Assembly (NCBI RefSeq): GCF_035582795.1
Contig: NC_134365.1
Span: 133,637,077 to 133,701,076, forward strand
Length of the DNA: 64,000 nt
Direction: 5' to 3'
Source: Mycteria americana
Taxonomy: Eukaryota > Chordata > Aves > Ciconiiformes > Ciconiidae
Shown here piece after piece: positions 48,601-59,699 of the stretch; position 1 is the first letter of the stretch; the number at the start of each line of letters is the position of its first letter. The position numbers were made by a program, and so were the translations under genes. The notes below the pieces were generated by a model. The model made no database searches. It worked only from the letters and a program-made list of their open reading frames with translations, and was not told where the DNA came from.

Positions 48601-49179
48601 TGCTCCAGCCATAAAACTGCTAAGCCAGGGGCAGCTCTTCTTACAAACCTTGCTAAAATGTCTGTGGGTCTGCAGAACAGAAAAAAATACCCAAACCCCT
48701 AACTCGCAAAAGACCCTGTAGCTTTCTGGTATGCACCCCTGGTCGTTTTTACAACGTTTGACAGCTTGTTGCAAGCCGTGAGGGGTTTCACCCTAGGGAG
48801 TTGGTGTGCTTGGTGTGGCTGCGCCATCGCCCCCGGGGGGTTTCACTGACTCTCCCCCAGCTGACAGAGACTGGCAGGGACAGCTCAGGCTGCCAGAGGG
48901 AAGGGGGGCATCGGAGAAAGCTACCAGGTCCTTCCCAAGGGGGTGGCCATTTTTTGGATCTTCTAGTGACAGCTGAATATTCACATCTTGTTAGTATTGC
49001 CTTCATAATGAGTAACCTGTACCGCTCTTGGGGTTTATGATATTGTTCTCTTAAAAGTCCAATGCTTTGTTTCCACTCTGTCTGCATTTGAACAGAAATA
49101 TGGGTCTTGTGAATACAATGAAGGAGATTCACAGCAGCTGTGGTGTCTTTTTGGTTTTGGCAAGGATTGCTTTCATCCT

Positions 49180-49320
49180 ATTGTAAAAGTCAAGCAACCT
49201 GTCTGAGTCTCAGCTTTTCTGTCTGTGCAATGGAAAAACTGCACTTACCTGCAGAGCAGAGTGGTGGAAGGGTCCCCCCAGTGATGCTTGCAAAAGGGCA
49301 AGAAACATTAAAGTGTTTCT
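49180..49320 (+). mobile_element. MIR SINE copy
   Basis: AAGTCAAGCAACCTGTCTGA, GTCTCAGCTTTTCTGTCTGT and GCAATGG...TTACCTGCAGAG follow the MIR core (CAAGTTACTTAACCTCTCTG, CTCAGTTTCCTCATCTGT, AAAATGG...TACCTCA) in order and spacing. Confidence 0.75.
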
Positions 49321-49490
49321 TGATCACCATAAAAGTAGACCTGTGAATTCTTTTGATACTTTTCATATTTGGTAATGTATCATCTTTCACTGATTCTTTA
49401 AAAAGTAGTCACCGAATTCAAATGTTTAGCTTTGCTGGGCAGAACTGTCATTATTTATTCCAAAGTATAGGGTTAAAGGCCTCGTTTACA

Positions 49491-49504
49491 GAGAGAGAGA
49501 GACG
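49491..49504. repeat. (GA)n short microsatellite
   Basis: About six to seven GA units. Confidence 0.7.
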
Positions 49505-52261
49505 CTGCATAATTGTATTAGCTTGTATTTGTATTAGCCAAAAGACAGGTTCAGATCAGCTTACTCCTTGAGCATAATGAACCACAAATGACTATAAATA
49601 TCCACATCCTATCAGCAGCTGTCATCACATCATCTTGGCAGCTGTCAGGAGGTACAGCCAGAAATCTGTGACTGTTGAAAGAGCAAAATGGAGTCTGAAG
49701 TCATACAAGAAGTCATCACCAAATAATTGAAAGAATGGTTTCACACCAGCCTTAAAAAGTAAACAAACAGCATCACTGTAGTGAGCATACACTTATATTT
49801 AAAAGTTTCACTTTCTGTGCGCTTCTGTCTTCTCAAACCTTTGAATGGAATCTGATAGCCATGATTTCATTGCTGATGCTTTAAACAAATGTGCTGCAAA
49901 AATGCCACCTTCTCCTAATGCAGCTCTGCCTAAGCAACGCTGACATAACTCCTGACAGCGTTAACTCTCATGATCCATTTATATGGAAGATTACGCATTA
50001 AGCAAATTTGCAAAGACCTATCAGAAACAAAAAGCAACTTGAAGTGGAATAGGTGTAGTGAGTATTGTCATCTACTATCTACGTATCTGCATTTTATCTG
50101 AATGCAGCTTTCTTCCACTCCTCGCACACATTCATCCTACTTAGTTCAAAGTGTTAATTTGCCATCCTCTTCCATCTGGAGTAAATACACACATAGGACA
50201 TAGGCACACACCATAGTCATCCTGAACTGAGACACTGGCTTCTACAGAGCAGGACTTTCAAGACATCCTATCTGGCCTAACTCCGGAGGGGGCTTTTTGG
50301 CAGAGGCTCAATACCTGTTTCATTAGGTGAAGAAACTCAGAGCCTGTCTTTCCATAAGGAAGCAAAAGTAGTACCTGCCAGTAGACAGCTTGGGAGTTCC
50401 CATTACACCTCCCAAGCTAAGATAGAAATTCCTGCTCCAAATGTCAGAGTTTTGGCACTCCTGCATTTCCAGAAGGTCCACATCTGACCCGGTGGGAGAC
50501 TGGGGGAAAAAAGGTACACTGAGGCGACTCAGCTCTGGGTAGAGTACACCTTGCACATTCCACTTCTGCAGCTTTGGTGGGGGGAGGCTGATGGGCCCCA
50601 GACACAGCCTGGCAGCCCGTGCTGGTCCAGCTGCTGGTGCTGCGTGTGGCAGGCATGGCAGCAAAGCGGCATCAGCTGGCCACAGGCAGGCTTGTAACCT
50701 GAGAGGAGGACATCGCGCCCACGCAACGCAGCACCCGGTGCTTATAATTCTATGAACAGTTATTCTGGCACTTTCACAGCAAACTCAAGAGGGATAGGAA
50801 GGCTGGGGCTGAAGAGCAGGAGAGATGTGTGCAGTGTTCCTGGTGGGGGCTGGGACCTTGGGAGTGCAGGACTTGCTTTGGGCTCTCACCTAACAGCCAG
50901 CAGCTGAGATTTACTAGAAGACCAGCCACATCTCTCCAAAGTTTCCCCTCTTTCAGGCTACTCTGAAGTTAGAAAGCTGATTTCCGTGACATTTCTACAT
51001 GACTGAGGATAGCTGCAGCAGCATATCCCAGATGTCCACCTTGTTTTAGTATCAGCAAAGCCTCTTTTAATGCCTGTCCCAGGACAGTATTCTCCCAGAC
51101 AAACCTGTCACCGTAAATGCATGTGTTTTATCAAGGTGAATTTCATCAGCATCTGTTTCAGGAAAGAAGGAGATGCTTTAGAGCAACTAGGAACTGTACT
51201 GCTGGCCACTTTCTTTTTATTTCTTGAACCATTTTCAAACCAGCTGTTACATATTCCTCTTACATTTAATCTCATCTCAGGATATGCAATAGATATGTTC
51301 CTGAGGAGACAAAGATCATTATAAAGAGATTGTTTAAAAAAAAAAAATCACAGAAAGGAAAGAGAAAAAAAAGCAAAAGTTTTGCATGCTAGTGAGGCAA
51401 ATTTGTAGGAAGAGATAATTTTATTAGCCCAACTTGAGTAAGCTGTGAAAAAACAGGAAAGCTTTCAGATGTGAGGAACCATCAGAGACAGCAGTGTGTC
51501 AGTGACATTTTAATAGATGTATTTGCTTTCCCAAGAAATGTTTTGGCTCAAATACAGTAGCCTTAGGCAGCTTTTTAACTGCAACTAGGCTCAAAAGGCA
51601 GAAGCAATTTTAACATACTATGAGCTAGCCCCTACAGAGACCTTTTCTGTACATCTTTCTCTTGGTTTGATGAATTCACTAAATATTTTCAGATACTGCT
51701 TACATTCCTAATAGCCTCCTTCTCTCTTCCCCTCATCTTTTTGTTATTTTATTAGAAAATCTTTTTGTTTTACAGGGTAAATTGTTCATGTTAATGTGTA
51801 AGTTGCAGGGTGTGTGGTCTGAGACCCAAGCAAGCTTTCCTACTCTTGCTTGGCAGTTCCCATGGCAGCATCTGTTAGCTCTCCCTTAGACAAACATCTT
51901 CCTGATTTACCTCCACTTGCCTCTTCTATTATCTCCTCTTGCCACCAATTTCCTCATTCCTAGCATCTGACAAGTTGACTAGCACCTTCATATAGCAACT
52001 ATCACCGCTCCCCCAGCATCTTTCAGCCCTTGCTGACAGCTGAATAATATGGTATCTGTTCTGTTTCGGAACTGTCATTCCCACATAACAATTTTCGGAG
52101 AATAATTTCTCTGATGCCCTTTGTTTCTTTTGCCTCTGTCCCCCAATTCTACACAGTCAGTTTACAGTTTCTCCAGTATTTACTCCCCAGCAATTCATTC
52201 TGACTTTGTAAGTGGAAGCAACAAGCTGAATAAGTTCCACCCGAATGCTGAGCTGTGTATT

Positions 52262-52281
52262 GGGGGGGGGGGGGGGGGGGG
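52262..52281 (+). repeat. Poly-G run of 20 bases
   Basis: An uninterrupted run of 20 G on the plus strand, the second such run in the window. Confidence 0.9.
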
Positions 52282-53414
52282 CAGGAGGTGTTCAAGTCTC
52301 ATGATAGAAAATTGTTATCTTGTCTGACTGACAGGTAATACTTACAGTCCGATTTCTGCAGTGCAAACATTTGCATGGCCTGAAAGTAATTTATATAAAC
52401 ATTTGATAACGATTGCTTGGAATTTACTATGGCTGAAAACATTCATGTCAGTAAAACTAATTCAGTAAAATGCTTGCAGAAAGCCACATTGTTATCTCTC
52501 TAGAAAGAACAGAAACTTCGCAATACTCGGTATTTTTCCTGAAGTCTCGTTTTTTGCAAGAAGCTCAGCTTTTGCTCAACATAAAAGTCCATTTTTAAAA
52601 GATATTTTTATCAGCAAAAAAATATTGAAAAATGCAATCTATATCCTAAAGATTAAAAAAACCCAAACCAAACCAAAAAACCTTAACAGAATATAATAAA
52701 AGGTATATATCTCTTTAAATCTCATCATTCTGTGAACAAGGCTTGTAACAGTCCAAAAAGCTAGAATACCGAAGAAAATGTATTCCAACCAAAAATCATG
52801 CTTTTAATGATTCTTGGGCTATTTTTGCAACACTTGATGAACCTGTTCCCTTTTTAAAAGTCAGGTATAATGCCTGTGGTGTTTAAAAATAGATAGACAT
52901 AAAGCACAGCATTGTTACATACTCAGTATGGTTCCCAAATGCATTCATGAGCTTCTGGTTCTTGCAGTTCTGGAAGAAGGGGTGTTTCCTTGCCTTCACT
53001 TGCTTTCTGCCTGCAGTTCCCACTGCCTGTAGTGGCCTTTGTGGAAGCTGTTTCTACCCCGCTGGAAAGTTATTGACCTGTATAAAAGTGTGTGGAGCTG
53101 AGAGTGTCCCTGAGAAGCCATGAGGCAGCAAAGTCAGTAACCATTTCAGGAGATTAAGGATATGCCTGTGCCCAAGCAACGCACTGCCTTCGCGTGCCAG
53201 GGGACAGCATCTTTCGCAGCTGTGTTCCAGTACCAGTTCTCCATCCAACCCTATCACCCATGTGTGGGACGCCCAGGAAACAGCAAGTGATGTTGTCTTA
53301 GCGAAACACCATGCTGTCGTGCTGGATTACACAGAAGTGCAGACCAGCTGAGGAGGGACAGCACCTCTGGAGAGTGTCTATTCTGTCCCCCAGCTCAGGG
53401 CAGGGTCAGTGAGA

Positions 53415-53723
53415 GCAGGTTGTGCCAGGCCATGCCCATCTGGGTTTTTAATGTCTCCATAGATGGAGACTCCACAAGCTCTCTGGGCAACCTGTGCCAG
53501 GGCTTGATCAGCCTCACAGTAAAGAATTGTCTTGCTATGTTCAGTGGAACCTCCTGTGTTTCAGTTTGTGCCCGTTGCCTCTTGTCCTGTCACTGGGCAC
53601 CACTGAGAACGGTCTGGCTCCATAATCTTTACTCCTCTATAAATATCATCAGGTATTTAGATATATATATACACACCACCATGACCACCATATATAAATA
53701 CTATCAGGTATTTTTATACATGG
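53415..53723 (-). mobile_element. Older CR1 LINE copy, 3' part, minus strand (left of a nested insertion)
   Basis: GATGGAGACTCCACAAGCTC, CTGGGCAACCTGTGCCAGGG and GCACCACTGAGAACGGTCTG are the reverse complement of the CR1 3' region. The sequence then becomes AT-rich, with a 21-base near-repeat at 53,638 and 53,693, and is cut by the younger CR1. The element resumes at about 54,795. Confidence 0.85.
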
Positions 53724-54794
53724 AGAATCATAGAATCACATAATCGTATAGGTTGGAAAAGACCTTTAAGATCATCAAGTCCAACCGTAAACCTAACACT
53801 ACCGAGTCCACCACTACACCATGTCCCTAAGCACCTCATCCGAACATCTTTTAAATACCTCCAGGGATGGCGACTCCACCACTTCCCTGGGCAGCCTGTT
53901 CCAATGCTTGACAACCCTTTCAGTGAAGTAAAATTTCCTAATACCCAGTCTAAACCTCCCCTGGCGCAACTTGAGGCCATTTCCTCTCGTCCTATCACTT
54001 GTTACCTGGGAGAAGACACTGACCCCCACCTGGCTACAGCCTCCTTTCAGGGAGTTGTAGAGAGCGATGAGGTCTCCCCTCAGCCTCCTTTTCTCCAGGC
54101 TAAACAACCCCAGTTCCCTCAGCTGCTCCTCAGAAGACTTCTGCTCCAGACCCTTCACCAGCTTCGTTGCCCTTCTCTGGACACGCTCCAGCACCTCAAT
54201 GTCTCTCTTGTAGCGAGGGGCCCAAAACTGAACACAGTATTCAAGGTGCGGCCTCACCAGTGCCGAGTACAGGGGCACAATCACTTCCCTAGTCCTGCTG
54301 GCCACGCTATTTTTGATACAAGCCAGGATGCCATTGGCTTTCTTGGCCACCTGGGCACACTGCTGGCTCATATTCAGGCGGCTGTCAACCAACACCCCCA
54401 GGTCCTTTTCCGCCAGGCAGCTTTCCAGCCACTCTTCCCCAAGCCTGTAGCGTTGCATGAGGTTGTTGTGGCCCAAGTGCAGGACCCGGCACTCAGCCTT
54501 GTTGAACTTCATACAGTTGGCCCCAGCCCATCGATCCAGCCTGTCCAGGTCCCTCTGCAGAGCCTTCCCACCCTCAAGCAGATCAACACTCCTGCCCAAC
54601 TTGGTCTCATCTGCAAACTTACTGAGGGTGCACTCGATCCCCGTATCCAGATCATTGATAAAGATATTAAACAGAACTGGCCCCAACACAGAGCCCTGGA
54701 GAACACCGCTTGTGACCGGCCGCCAACTGGAGTAAACTTCATTCACCATTAACTCCATTCACCATTCACTCTTTAGGCCCAGCCATCCAGCCAG
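53724..54794 (-). mobile_element. Younger CR1 LINE copy, 5'-truncated, minus strand
   Basis: The 3' end is at the left, with the GATTCTATGATTC-type tail, and the 5' truncation is at the right. About 1.07 kb is kept: the C-terminal half of the ORF2 reverse transcriptase and a short 3' untranslated part. It is much less decayed than the other CR1 copies. It is inserted into the older CR1, whose two halves flank it. A small duplication of ATTCACCATT-type sequence lies near the 5' end at 54,741-54,766. Confidence 0.93.
53814..54758 (-). pseudogene. CR1 ORF2 fragment: C-terminal reverse transcriptase, 314 codons
   Basis: The frame is open for 314 codons and ends at the family's usual C-terminus ([15 protein letters not shown]). 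It carries palm motifs [20 protein letters not shown] and [10 protein letters not shown], then the thumb and C-terminal region ([28 protein letters not shown]). The active-site pair that should read ADD reads ADE: the second aspartate codon (54,606-54,608) is GAG. The endonuclease and the N-terminal half of the transcriptase are lost, and the frame is broken just upstream. It is therefore a dead fragment. A 282-codon plus-strand frame over the same bases is its shadow. Confidence 0.9.
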
Positions 54795-54860
54795 AAAAGA
54801 TCCCACTGAGTCTTCTCCAGGCTGAACAGTCCCCGCTCTCTCAGCCTCTCCTTGTATATG
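54795..54860 (-). mobile_element. Older CR1 LINE copy, continuation right of the nested insertion
   Basis: AAGATCCCACTGAGTCTTCT followed by CCAGGCTGAACAGTCCC and GCTCTCTCAGCCTCTCCTTG is the part of CR1 that should directly follow the piece ending near 53,660. This shows that the younger CR1 split one older copy. Confidence 0.8.
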
Positions 54861-55382
54861 TGCTATAATGTATACCCACCAGCCATTTTACGTGCTCAGC
54901 TGCATCCCTGGAATATTCTGGTTCCTAGATGCTTGTTTATAGCATGTGGGTACTTCTCTGATTTATGAATATACCTGTGTCTGTTTTGTGTGCTCAAATA
55001 ATTTTTAAATGCCATTATCTTCTTACCTCTGCCTCTACAGCAGATACATACTGGACAACAAGAAGCAAACTACACTAGCAGGGTCTTCCCATATACCTGA
55101 AAAAGTAATGAAAAATGACTCACATTATATTTTGTGTATTTGATACAACCTCAGTGGCAAAGCACTAAAGCAAAAGTGAACCCCCTCCCCATTCCCTGCA
55201 AGGATTTCAGAGGAGAAGGGAAGCCTAAAAAAGGAGGGAAACCCTATCGATATCTCATGGGAAAGAGGGGAGATAGGAAGGAAAGAGCAGTGGGCAGGCC
55301 TGAGACGTGTGAGTGTTGCTGATGCTGCTTCATTAGGTCTGAGAATTAGGTCTGAGAATAATACGATGTAGTTTTAGGTAGT
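54861..55382. other. Non-coding stretch, nothing recognised
   Basis: No gene seen. A 13-base tandem duplication (ATTAGGTCTGAGA twice) lies at about 55,333-55,358. Confidence 0.6.
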
Positions 55383-55466
55383 CCTGGAAGGAGCAGGGAG
55401 TTGGACTTAATGGTCCTTATGGGTCCCTTCCAACTTGAGATCATCTGTGATTCTATGATTCTATGA
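55383..55466 (+). mobile_element. CR1 LINE, short 3' tail, plus strand
   Basis: GTTGGACTTAATGGTCCTTA, GGTCCCTTCCAACTTGAGAT and a final TGTGATTCTATGATTCTATG form the last 85 or so bases of a CR1, in forward orientation. The terminal octamer repeats are well kept, so it is a fairly young but severely 5'-truncated copy. Confidence 0.92.
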
Positions 55467-58400
55467 GAAGTGTTTCTGTTAAGAGTCATCCCTTAAAGTG
55501 AAGCAGAGCTTTTAATGGCAACAGGGCCCAGGAGCCTGGGCCAGCCAGCCTGCCGAAATGTCTGGCAATAACTGGACGGGGAGGAGAACCCCAACACTGG
55601 GGACAGCACTACAGCCTGCCCCAAGGAAGGAGGAGCTGAGGAAGCCCGGGACGCCCCTGCCACCCATGGCAAAATGCCTGCTTCAGCTGCTGCTTCTGAT
55701 CTGAAAAACGAGAGCAGAGACGAGGGCTTTCCTGTCTGTTGGGACGAGCAGGAGCAAAGTGTGGCTGATGGCACAAGGGCTGAGAGAAGGTCCCTTTGCA
55801 CAGCTGGGGTGCCAGCCTAAGCCACAACACCTAACAGTCCCAAACACCCAGGCTAGGGTTGCTCTGGAGGGCACGGCGACAGTTGCCCCACCAGAGGACG
55901 GAAGAGGGTAAAAAAGCTATAGATAAACTTAGATAACTTACGTTGTCCTTTATGCTGACCTTGCAAATGTTTTCTTTTTTATCCTCAGCTAAAGTAGTGT
56001 CGGGAAGGCAATTGATTTATGTCCGAGAATGAGTTGGGAAAATGAACTCCCTGAGCATGAGGATGGTTAGGTGTCATTTTCTCATGGAGGATGAGAAGTG
56101 GAGGAAGGGAGCCGCATGACAGCATTTAAATATGGCCCTTCGCCCTCCCAGCCAAGTCCTGGCAGAAGGACTAGGCGGGAAAAAGAGGCACCTTTAGATT
56201 GCCTATCTGCAGCTATTGACTTGGTTTAACTTTGGCAGGTTCCTTGAGTATTACAGGACACAACCACTCCCTGCAGTCGGGGTTGGTCTGACAAAAATCA
56301 TTGTAAAACCATTAATTGTACAATCCTAGCTAGCTGCTTCTTTGGGAGTGTTATTACACTGCAGTAAGAGCCCATGAACAAATATTTCCTATCGGTTGTG
56401 TAACCTGGGTAAAGTCCCAAAACGAAAGGTGCTCTGTAAAGGGCAGAGAGGCTCAAAACCAGAGCGAGCTCCTTACCAATGACACGTGAACCTCTGCCTG
56501 CCCCAGTGGGATTAAACCTGGGCGAAGGGGAAGCCCCTCCGGCTAAACCTGGCTGAGCTGGGATGGAGCTACGCACACCCTTAAGCCCACGGCCAGGCTG
56601 TAGGGCTCTGCCATGACCCCTAAGCTGAAGGAGACATTACGCCAGGAGGCCGAGGCCGTGCCGTAGGTACATTTCTGCCATAGCAGAAGCAGCACAGGGA
56701 CACCCTCTGCACCCAGGCCTTACCACATGGCGGCTACCACGTGCATGCAGGCACGGCTGGACTGCCTCCCGCAAAGGGCGTCCATCATGGTCATCATCAC
56801 AGTGATTATCATCTGTCATGGTGATCCATCGTCATCATGGTGATCATCATCCATTGGCAGCGGGAATGGGGTGGGGAGGGATGGGGCCGGGAAATTTGGC
56901 ACCCTGACATTCCTGGCTAGTTCGCACACGCACGGGTGTGCACACACACGCACGCACGAGCTGCCAAGAAGCCCCTTCTCCTCTCCTCACTCTCCTAGCC
57001 TCCGGCATCCAGCTCTGAGGGCCCAACACCAGGGGCCTCACTTACTTTTTGCTGATGGAGGGGCCCTGGGGGCTGTTCTGGGGAGCAGAAATGCGGAGGG
57101 AGGAGGCACTCGCTCCACCCAACCACAGTGAAGCCCAAGAAATAGCTACACAAAACCTGTTACTAGAAGATCTCCTTGGGAAACCCGGCTCCAGTTTTCT
57201 CATTTACTACCATGTCTGTAAAAACGGGGGCACCCTTCAACCTGCCCAGAGCTTGGATGAAGCCGTGCTCCCCAGTAAAGGGGTAACGCCTTGTGCTACT
57301 GAGGTGCTATCAAAGGTAGCGCCCTGCCTTACCATACAGTATTATCACGCTCTGCCTCCGAGTTTCAGCCCCATGTGGATATTTACAGAATGAAGAAAGG
57401 TAGCTTTTTTTTTTTTTTTTGCAGATTGCTCTCATTTTCCCTCACCTGCTTTGACTAGTATTTGAGCATGTTGGCATTTCACATTCCCATAGCCATGCTG
57501 CATATACTATTTGTCCTTGAAGAGTGCTTCTGTCTAATCACATTTTGCAGGTCTCTTTCTTTTCTAATCCAAAATTAGATCTGGAGAGTAAATGATTTCT
57601 TCTGTCTCATAAAAATCTTTTGCTATTAAAAAAAAAAGTTTTTTAAAGCTTTGGAAAATTGAGGTCTTTGAAAGTAAGGTTGAAGACAGAAAAACGAGCG
57701 AGAAGGCAGATGCTGGGGAGAGTCAGCGTGCAGGCTTTGCACAAAGCAAGAGCTCCAATGAAACTGGAAAACAGGGTTGTCCTCATGAAAAGTTTTCCTT
57801 TTAACAAATATGCCACTTTTATGATGACAAAATTATTAAGTAAAAAGTCCTAACCACATGTACCCCCGATTCCCTTCTTCTACAACTATGCAGTATCTTT
57901 CTTTCACTTCTCCTCAGAATACCAGTATATTTTTCTTCTTCTTCTCCCTTTCTTAAAAAGAAATTAAGAAGAATAATAGTCATAATTCTGTAAAGAAAAT
58001 GACTTGCAATCCTATTCCCTTGCATATGATTTTTGTAAGGGTCAGCCATAAATCAATCTCTCTTGCTGCTTTTTTTCTTTGCAGTGAAGTGGTAAAATGT
58101 GGAGTGCTCTGTAGCTAGAAATGTAATTGTGTAGACATAAAAATCCTATCCATAACCATCCTACGGATACTTCTCTCAAGATGTGTTTCCATGTCCTTCA
58201 GAGCAAAAACTCTAGCAACTAGGAATGGGACAGGGGGAGCTTAACTGTTATGACTCATTTATTTCCAGTAGATGTAATACAATTCAGAGAAACCATAGTG
58301 GGCATAACATCAAGGACACTCTCATGTATTGGAGAAACTTTAAAGCCATTAAAATAAAATACAAACCATTAAAGCTGTTCAGATATTTTTCAACTTCTTA

Positions 58401-59699
58401 TTTAAGGCACAGACACCAAAGATTGCAGTTATGTTATTCTTTCTGATGTCTAGTAACTCTTTTAAAAACCTAAAAAGGCCGTGCTGTCAGGCTGCCTCTT
58501 CTGCAGGAATAAGGAAAATCAACCCAAGTTGAGCCAACATATTTTTGCAATGCTGTGATTTATAATATTCATGCTAGTTCGGTTAGGATGTTAAACACTT
58601 TTTACATGTGAAATAGCAGCACGTTCTTCCCTCCTGCAGCAAAAGGATTTTTATTTGATACCAAAAGATAAACAGCATAACATGCAGGGTAGAGTTGAAG
58701 ATCAGGAGCCCAGAGGTGTTTGCTAAAGGAGGACCAGCCTGTGCCTGGCACAGAAGAAAGGGCCAGACCTAGAGGGAAGGCGATGTTGAGATGGAGCAGG
58801 TGGGGAAGGAGGAGTTGGCTGACCAGCCTGCCACGGGCACTGCAGCTGCTGCACAGAGCTTGCAAAGAAGTGCTTTTTTTTTTTTTGCACCCAGTTGAGG
58901 AACTGGATGTGATTTTTACAGGTGAGCTACAACACAGATGGAGTCTTTCTTCCCACAGAACGATATGGTTTTAGAAATTACTTAAGAGCCGTAGATAAAA
59001 GGAATGTGAGACATGCAAAGTGTGCCATACATAGTATGTTTCTGAAAGGTAACCAGTATGGCTAGAGACAGAGAATCAGATGGATGCCCAGTAAAGGGAT
59101 TTGTTCTTACAAACTGTCTGGAGGCAAGCAAGACTGTAAATCAGAGTCCTTTAGGAACATGATGAATATCTTTTCATGGGTATCTGCTGAGAAATGATGG
59201 CTTTTGCTTATGCAGCACTGCCCGTGTTTATCTTGAAGAGGTTTTCAAAGGCTGCCGGACTCCTTTGGCACATCACTCCTTTAAGTGTCTTACAGTGACA
59301 ATGAAAACTGTCACACAGCATGGAAAAAATCCCTGCATCAGGTATTATTCTTCACTGGAAAGCTATACTGTAGTTTAAATTAGCAAGGTGCTTCTGAACC
59401 CTTATTTAAAATATGTTTGCGCTGACATCCTGAGAAAAGAGTTTCTTTATTTAATTGCATTGTCAGTGCCGATGCTTTCAGCTAAAACCATTTGGAGCTA
59501 GACCTTTTAATAGAAAGTGACAATTTAAATTGCCACGATAGCAGCATAAATGGTGCTTAAAGTCATTACTAACCTGATGCTGCAGTTGGCTCCAGACCAG
59601 TTTATTAAAGCAAAAGAAAGGTGGAGGGAGTAGGGGAAGAGGAGATTAAGTGGTGAATCATTAATGCCTTTGGTACTCGCTGTAGCGACATTAGCTGTG
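55467..59699. other. Non-coding stretch with no gene seen
   Basis: GC-rich patches at about 55,500-55,900 and 56,450-57,130 alternate with AT-rich DNA. No open frame in them resembles a known protein. Poly-T runs occur at 57,405-57,420 and near 58,875, and a CA/CG-type run at about 56,928-56,957. Confidence 0.55.
56781..56853. repeat. Degenerate ATC/ATG-rich repeat
   Basis: Interleaved CATCATGGT, GATCATCATC and TCATGGTGATCC words, partly self-complementary, make an imperfect trinucleotide repeat. Confidence 0.8.

Larger units (their letters stand above)
42561..53414. other. Intergenic stretch with no gene seen
   Basis: AT-rich non-coding DNA upstream of the SLC51A-like gene. It holds an 11-base-stem hairpin (45,373-45,400), a (CAT)n run, a MIR copy and a 20-base poly-G run. 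No zinc-finger exon was seen; ZFX lies upstream of PDK3 in mammals, so it must be further right if synteny holds. Confidence 0.6.

Noticed and set aside
50305..50400. MIR-like words (GGTGAAGAAACTCAGAGCCTG)
   Set aside because: Match is confined to about 20 bases without the rest of the MIR core in order.
53904..54752. 282-codon plus-strand open frame
   Set aside because: It lies exactly antisense to the CR1 reverse-transcriptase fragment and has no protein signature of its own.
57405..57424. Poly-T run followed by GCAG, resembling a splice acceptor
   Set aside because: No coding frame or donor partner follows; a T run plus CAG is common by chance.
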